Below, piece by piece: positions 59,259 through 64,000 of a stretch of DNA of 64,000 nucleotides. The stretch is from CTSoil-075 sp042610375. GTDB lineage: Bacteria; Bacillota; Negativicutes; DSM-13327. How positions within the stretch are numbered: position 1 is the stretch's first letter; each line of letters begins with the position of its first letter. The notes beneath the pieces are model-generated. The model searched no databases. It worked only from the letters and a program-made list of their open reading frames with translations, and was not told the origin of the DNA. The position numbers were made by a program, and so were the translations under genes. The stretch is from NCBI RefSeq assembly GCF_042610375.1, contig NZ_JBGJZL010000002.1, positions 372,001 through 436,000 on the forward strand. The letters run 5' to 3'.

Positions 59259-60815
59259 TTATTTATTATCCTCGTGGACAAAAAGGACTTTATCTTCAAC
59301 ATCCGCTAACAACCGTACCTTTTTCTGGAGTTGAGATGGCAGATTTTGATAACTTTTCTTTTTAATGATGAAGTATGATTTATCGGTTTTGTTCAGTAAC
59401 GTTGTCTCGAGATCCTGTTGGTCAAATTCGATACCTGGCATACCGCTATAAAATATAAAACCAGGTCGATAAAATTTTGCAACATAAACTGGTGCTTGTC
59501 CATCATAGTGTTGTTCGAATTCATTAACAATGCCCTTTACCGTGAAGGCCGGTACCAGAACAGGAAATAGTTGAGTAATTAAAAATGTGGTGAAAAACAT
59601 CATGCCGATAACATTGGCTATGAAGACACCACCAAAGTTACGGCGATAACTCAGCCACCAGACTAAGGCAACAAGCAGTAAAAAAAATACGGCTGTTATT
59701 TTGATTAGCGGAACTAATTGAGACATTACCAACCCGCCTGCGTAAAATAACGCTACTTCGAGCAAAATGACTACGATTGCTAGAAGTAAGCCAGACCATT
59801 TCAAAATACTACTACGTTTCTCCGTCCAAGCTTTATCAAAGTACCAAGCGATTAGCAATGCCAACGGAGGATACATTGGCAGAATATAAGAAACTAGCTT
59901 TGTTTGCGATAGGCTAAAGAATAGAAATACCACTGAAGCCCAAATCATTAAAAATATAACCTGGTTGCGTTCTTTCCCCTTCTCTTTCCACCCCGCAATA
60001 AACGCTTGGGTAAAGAAGGCAGTCCATGGAAAAAAACCCATAATCAATACAGGAATATAATAATACCACTGACTTCCTGTTGCATGTTCAGGCTGTAAAA
60101 ATCGTGTAAAATTATGAAATCCCAGAAAGGTGTTGATGAAATCCATACCGTGGTAATAATACATAATCAGATACCAAGGTGCTGCAATCACAGTGAACAA
60201 TGCTCCACCGCTCAATAATTTCATACGCTTTAGCAGTGCTAGATTGCTTGTTAATAATAAATAAAGTCCCACAATGACTCCACAAAAAAATACGCCAATT
60301 GGCCCTTTGGTTACAACAGCCAATGCAGCGCACCCATAAAACATATAGTTGTTCTTAAGAAGAAAAGCAAGCAGTGCCCCTGTAATGAAAAATGTCAAGG
60401 TGCTATCCGTAACGGCTGCCCTACTCAGATAGAAATATTCCAGACTGGTCGAGAGAATCAGCGCAGCGAGCAACCCAACACGATCATTAAAAATTTTACG
60501 ACCCGCTAGATAGAGAAGGATTGACCCTAATACCGCCAATAAAGCCGCGGGAAACCTAGCGGCGAACTCCCCAGCACCAAATAGTTTAAATGCCCCAGCT
60601 ACTAGCCAATAATACATTGGTGGTTTATCATACCAAAAATCACCATAGATACGTGGAGATATAAAATCTTGATTTTGTAACATCTCCAGAGCTGTTTCGG
60701 CATATACCGGCTCATCGGGGTCAAATAAAGGTAAATTACCCAGATTAGAAAAAGTAATTAACCAGGAAACACATAGAATGATTGTGATATTGATCCATAA
60801 TTTTCGATCTATCAT
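59259..60815 (-). CDS. GT39-family glycosyltransferase (ArnT/PMT-like)
   Basis: A 518-residue integral membrane enzyme with about 12 helices that transfers sugar from a polyprenyl phosphate donor on the outer face. The first extracytoplasmic loop carries NLPLFDPDEPVYAETALEM, with the catalytic Asp/Glu, and YDKPPMYYWLVAGAFKLFG follows, as in ArnT/PMT_2 proteins. Acceptors could be lipid A, teichoic-like polymers or proteins. The likely start is ATG 60815, 11 bases after AAGGAG; the frame upstream to 60851 has no better site. It is monocistronic. ArnT-like enzymes give resistance to cationic peptides, possible for a diderm. Confidence 0.85.
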   Translation of the reverse strand: MIDRKLWINITIILCVSWLITFSNLGNLPLFDPDEPVYAETALEMLQNQDFISPRIYGDFWYDKPPMYYWLVAGAFKLFGAGEFAARFPAALLAVLGSILLYLAGRKIFNDRVGLLAALILSTSLEYFYLSRAAVTDSTLTFFITGALLAFLLKNNYMFYGCAALAVVTKGPIGVFFCGVIVGLYLLLTSNLALLKRMKLLSGGALFTVIAAPWYLIMYYYHGMDFINTFLGFHNFTRFLQPEHATGSQWYYYIPVLIMGFFPWTAFFTQAFIAGWKEKGKERNQVIFLMIWASVVFLFFSLSQTKLVSYILPMYPPLALLIAWYFDKAWTEKRSSILKWSGLLLAIVVILLEVALFYAGGLVMSQLVPLIKITAVFFLLLVALVWWLSYRRNFGGVFIANVIGMMFFTTFLITQLFPVLVPAFTVKGIVNEFEQHYDGQAPVYVAKFYRPGFIFYSGMPGIEFDQQDLETTLLNKTDKSYFIIKKKSYQNLPSQLQKKVRLLADVEDKVLFVHEDNK

Positions 60816-61039
60816 ATTAGTTGCTACTCCTTCTAGTTGTCTAAATACCATGCTATACTCGATGTTTATCTTTTTTTGCTAATACCTTATCATTACTTTT
60901 TAGTTCATCACACACCGAGTATAATGGTCATTCTTTCATTTCGTACCTAAGTATAGACTATAATTATGAAAATAAAATGAAAAGAAAAAGTCATAACTCC
61001 AATATCACTTCTATTTGCTAAAAAATTGTCAAAAAAACA

Positions 61040-61066
61040 GTGATAAGTGTATACTGCACTTATCAC
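61040..61066 (-). terminator. Terminator of the patatin gene
   Basis: A perfect 10-bp stem (61040-61049 with 61057-61066) followed on the minus strand by G-T7, 23 bp after the stop. Confidence 0.88.
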
Positions 61067-61088
61067 CCAATGAATAAAGTTAGGGATA

Positions 61089-61931
61089 TTATTTTTTGTC
61101 ATGTAGCTTTAAAGATGCATCTCGATATCCTTGATCAAATAAAGTTTCTAAGACTGCTGTGTTTTTCTCAAATCGATGCAGTTGTAAGCTACCATTAGGT
61201 CGGATAATGGTGGCTTTTCCTTGATGTTCAAGTTCTTCCACAAAATCAACGGTCTCGTTATAATATTGATTCCGCACTTCAAGACTCTTGACCAATTCTG
61301 GATATTTCCAAAATGCAGTTTGATATAAAAGATTCATTTTCTTTGACATAGGCTCCTTTCGATAGCCATGAGGCTGGGTTAACACCACTACCACATGTTC
61401 GCAACCGTCAGCCAGAGCTTTTCGAACTGGGATGGGATCTGCAATGCCCCCATCTAAATAAGGAATTCCGTTGATTTTGACCATAGGAGACAAAAAAGGC
61501 AAAGAGCAGGATGCTTTCAAATGATCAAGTCCAACGGTGATTTCAGCTTTATCAAAATAATCCGTTTGTCCAGTGATACAATTGGTGGCACCGATTCGAA
61601 ATACTCCAGGAGAAGCATAGAATGTATCGTAATCAAAAGGGTCGAGACGATTAGGAATATCATCAAAAATAAAATCAAGACCAAAATAGGAGCCCTTAAA
61701 CAATAAACTCCATAGGCTCATGTATCGCCAGTTTGTTAGATAATCTAGATTAGTGCGCCTGCCACGCCCTTTTTGGCGTGCCACATAGTTACAAGAATTG
61801 CTAGCACCTGCGGAAACGCCGACAACATAATGATAATAAATGTTTTTTTCAAGAAGGTATTCATGCACACCACTGGTATAAATCCCTCGCATTCCGCCAC
61901 CTTCAAGAACAAGGCCCGTTTTCTGTAGCAA
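61089..61931 (-). CDS. Patatin-like phospholipase (YjjU/RssA-like)
   Basis: A 280-residue serine hydrolase. The oxyanion loop LVLEGGGMRGIYTSGV, the nucleophile elbow GVSAGAS and the catalytic Asp in YLDGGIADPIPVRKA form the full Ser-Asp dyad of patatins. The length and ending are those of the YjjU subgroup rather than RssA. It likely cleaves acyl chains from lipids in the cytoplasm. Translation starts at TTG 61931, after AGGTGATT; GTG 61940 lies in that site. It stands alone upstream of a terminator and next to the RND gene. Confidence 0.9.
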   Translation of the reverse strand: MLQKTGLVLEGGGMRGIYTSGVHEYLLEKNIYYHYVVGVSAGASNSCNYVARQKGRGRRTNLDYLTNWRYMSLWSLLFKGSYFGLDFIFDDIPNRLDPFDYDTFYASPGVFRIGATNCITGQTDYFDKAEITVGLDHLKASCSLPFLSPMVKINGIPYLDGGIADPIPVRKALADGCEHVVVVLTQPHGYRKEPMSKKMNLLYQTAFWKYPELVKSLEVRNQYYNETVDFVEELEHQGKATIIRPNGSLQLHRFEKNTAVLETLFDQGYRDASLKLHDKK

Positions 61932-61982
61932 TATAATCACCTTTTCTATTCAAATTTAAAATTGACTCATTATATGAAAACT

Positions 61983-62013
61983 CTTGCAAGAATCAAAAGA
62001 AGATTCTTGCAAG
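61983..62013 (-). terminator. Terminator of the RND pump gene
   Basis: A perfect 12-bp stem (61983-61994 with 62002-62013) with T-runs on both strands, 18 bp after the RND stop. Confidence 0.85.
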
Positions 62014-62030
62014 TTTTTTCTTATAAACTA

Positions 62031-64000
62031 TCAATCGACTTTATTTGGTTCGATCTCTGGTTTTACCTTAAACCATGCTGCATACATTGTTGGCAGAACA
62101 AGCAAAGTCATAACGGTTGCCCCAAGCAATCCGCCACCAATCGCTACTGCCATCGGTCCCCAAAAAGTACTTGGAACCAATGGAAGCATTCCGAGTATTG
62201 CTGCCGCTGCCGTAAGCATAATGGGACGAAACCGTAATACTGCTGAATTGATGATAGCATCCCATGGCGATTCGCCAGCTTTGATATGTTGCTCAATCTG
62301 GTCGATTAAAATAACTGAGTTACGGATAATCATCCCGCTAAGTGCTAAAATTCCGAGCTGAGCCACAAATCCCATAGGACGCATAGTGAGTAGCATTGAC
62401 AAGCTAACTCCTATAATTCCTAATGGTGCAGTAAGGAGTGTTAGAATTGTTAAGGATATCTTTTGAAGTTGGAACATGAGAAGAAGGATAATTGTTACTA
62501 ACATAATAGGGACTGTTTGCAGTAGAAATCCTATAGAAGTTTTACTTTTTTCTGATGAACCTCCAATGTCGATACTATAGCCAACAGGAAGTTCTTCGCG
62601 TATTGCTTTTAGGCTTTCGTAGACTTTTTGTGTGGCATCATTACCTGTCATTCCACGAACTACATCTGCTTGTACGGTAATCGTTGGCTTTAGACTGTAT
62701 CTCCAAATTAAACCTTCTTCTCCATCATAACGAATTGTTGCAATTTGCTCTAGAGGTACGAATTTACCGTTACCTATATGTACCGGCAAATCTTTGATGC
62801 TGGTTAGATCTTTGCGACTTTGGGCATCGATACGAAATACAATACCGATCGTCTTATCTTGTTCATAAAACTCAGCAATCGAAGCTCCAGACAACTGAGT
62901 TTGTAAATCTTGGGCTAATCCCTGACTATTTAGTCCTAGCATTCTGGCCTTGTCTTGGTCAATTGCCAAATGCATGACTTTGTTTTTTTCATTCCAGTCA
63001 AAGTTGATATGTTTAAGAGTTGGATTGTCTGCCATCACATCGCGAACCTGTTTTGCAATTTCACGTACCTTCTCATGCTCATAGCCACTAACGCGCAGCA
63101 TGACGGGGTAAGCCGAAGGTGGGCCGCTTTGAATTAACTTGACATTCCCTCTTATATTTTCAAAACTATCCGCAAATAACTTATCAATTTTCTCATTTAA
63201 TGCCTCACGAGCCTTTAAGTCTTTAGCAACAATGATAAACTGAGCATAGTTAGTGGCTGGTAGCTTCGGTTCGATCGTTAGGATAAAGCGTGGTACCCCT
63301 TTACCGACATAATAACTGTAGCTTTCGATATCCGAATCCCCTGAGATGCTAGTGGCAAATTTTTTGGCTTCTTGTTCAGTTGCTGCTAGGGATGATCCTT
63401 CAGGTAAAGTCATTTCAACAATTAACTCAGGACGAGTTGATGGTGGAAAAAACTCCTGCTTTACAAACTTTAATAAAAATATAGAACCTATAAAACAAAC
63501 TACCGTTAGGCTAAGTACCATTTTCTTGTGATTCAGACACCAAGTAAGCATTCGACGAAATAATTGGTAAAATTTACTATTGTATAAATTATGTCCTTGT
63601 TCCAAATTATGCTTGGGTTTGAGTAATTTAAAACCTAGCAGCGGGGTTACTACAACCGATACTAGCCAAGAGATTAAAAGAGCAATCGTTATCACCTGAA
63701 ACATGCTGCTGGTAAATTCAGCTGTTGAACCTTTCGCAAAGCCTATAGGTATGAAACCAGCACAAGTGATCAGCGTGCCTGTTAACATGGGAAAGGCTGT
63801 AACTGTATAAGCGTAGCAAGCTGCTTCGAATCGCCCCCACCCTTGCTCTAATTTTACACTCATCATCTCAACGGCAATGATAGCGTCATCTACTAACAAT
63901 CCTAATGCAATGATTAATGCTCCCAGAGATACTTTGTGTAAATCAATACTCCATATCTCCATACATACAAAGATACTGGCAATGACTAGTGGAATACAAA
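62031..64000 (-). CDS. RND-family efflux pump inner-membrane subunit, partial (N-terminus outside window)
   Basis: At least 656 residues of a proton-driven AcrB/MexB/CzcA-fold pump; about the first 350 are beyond the window edge. The frame stays open to 64000, so the Met at 63962 is internal. The proton-relay helix GALIIALGLLVDDAIIAVEMM (two Asp in LVDDAI) is complete. The second periplasmic loop and C-terminal membrane half (GGSSEKSKTSIGFLL; LGILALSGMIIRNSVILIDQIEQH; RFRPIMLTAAAAILGMLPLV) are present. The HAE/NFE type cannot be separated with certainty, though it resembles short Firmicute/diderm HAE-like pumps. Membrane-fusion and outer-membrane genes presumably lie outside. Its presence supports an outer membrane. 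Confidence 0.92.
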   Translation of the reverse strand, partial: CIPLVIASIFVCMEIWSIDLHKVSLGALIIALGLLVDDAIIAVEMMSVKLEQGWGRFEAACYAYTVTAFPMLTGTLITCAGFIPIGFAKGSTAEFTSSMFQVITIALLISWLVSVVVTPLLGFKLLKPKHNLEQGHNLYNSKFYQLFRRMLTWCLNHKKMVLSLTVVCFIGSIFLLKFVKQEFFPPSTRPELIVEMTLPEGSSLAATEQEAKKFATSISGDSDIESYSYYVGKGVPRFILTIEPKLPATNYAQFIIVAKDLKAREALNEKIDKLFADSFENIRGNVKLIQSGPPSAYPVMLRVSGYEHEKVREIAKQVRDVMADNPTLKHINFDWNEKNKVMHLAIDQDKARMLGLNSQGLAQDLQTQLSGASIAEFYEQDKTIGIVFRIDAQSRKDLTSIKDLPVHIGNGKFVPLEQIATIRYDGEEGLIWRYSLKPTITVQADVVRGMTGNDATQKVYESLKAIREELPVGYSIDIGGSSEKSKTSIGFLLQTVPIMLVTIILLLMFQLQKISLTILTLLTAPLGIIGVSLSMLLTMRPMGFVAQLGILALSGMIIRNSVILIDQIEQHIKAGESPWDAIINSAVLRFRPIMLTAAAAILGMLPLVPSTFWGPMAVAIGGGLLGATVMTLLVLPTMYAAWFKVKPEIEPNKVD

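Noticed and set aside
62031..63962. RND pump gene starting at the Met at 63962
   Set aside because: The frame continues to the window edge with conserved pump sequence (IPLVIASIFV), so this Met is internal and the gene is truncated by the window.

Overview
The window looks like chromosomal DNA of an anaerobic, endospore-forming Firmicute of the Negativicutes (Sporomusaceae, Pelosinus-like). This is inferred, not proven: the DNA is AT-rich, Shine-Dalgarno sites are strong (AGGAGG type), TTG and GTG starts are common, and the metabolism is anaerobic (pyruvate:ferredoxin oxidoreductase, Fe-S serine dehydratase, a 2-hydroxyacyl-CoA-dehydratase-type protein with its activator, NapH/NapG-like ferredoxins). 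An RND pump suggests a diderm envelope. Nearly all genes lie on the minus strand; only a chemoreceptor, the WGGHGG repeat protein and the split lysO pair are on plus. No rRNA, tRNA, CRISPR array or transposase was seen.

Layout. 0-7 kb: a PAS-PucR regulator, a secreted GH18 protein, and a four-gene operon (activase, DUF3343, cysteine desulfurase, double-cubane-type protein). 7-12 kb: a soluble chemoreceptor with a sugar-diacid sensor, a gene with 39 tandem WGGHGG hexapeptides, and a large hybrid histidine kinase. 12-18.6 kb: deoB, a gamma-glutamylcyclotransferase-like protein, an MFS carrier, a FUSC-type membrane protein and lysO split in two. 18.6-22.5 kb: a secreted barrel protein, a fused NapH/NapG-like ferredoxin, a DUF362 lipoprotein and a secreted hydrolase. 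22.6-28.3 kb: an ECF sigma factor with its own-type promoter, a membrane protein, two ABC ATPases and a permease fused to an M1-peptidase-like domain that has lost its zinc site.

28.4-29.95 kb: an MFS gene bracketed by inverted copies of a roughly 90-bp structured repeat; a third copy lies near 57 kb. 30-39 kb: a serine/threonine fermentation cluster (regulator, ridA, threonine dehydratase, amino-acid permease, pyruvate:ferredoxin oxidoreductase, sdaAB, sdaAA) that would turn serine into acetyl-CoA and reduced ferredoxin and threonine into 2-oxobutyrate. 39-48 kb: single genes and short operons (nitroreductase, YfbR nucleotidase, a 59-residue Cys-rich protein, a methyltransferase, a DJ-1 family protein, an FHA-winged-helix regulator, a class D beta-lactamase, a PduO-type adenosyltransferase, HD-GYP).

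48-57 kb: a sugar-acid-type catabolic operon (propeller-like protein, split transketolase, MFS carrier, D-2-hydroxyacid dehydrogenase, TIM-barrel isomerase). A near-perfect sigma-54 promoter stands in front of it, next to a PrpR-type sigma-54 activator. 57-64 kb: a two-component system, a GT39 glycosyltransferase, a patatin-like lipase and the C-terminal two thirds of an RND pump cut by the window edge. Most transcription units end in clear rho-independent hairpins, which define the operons well.
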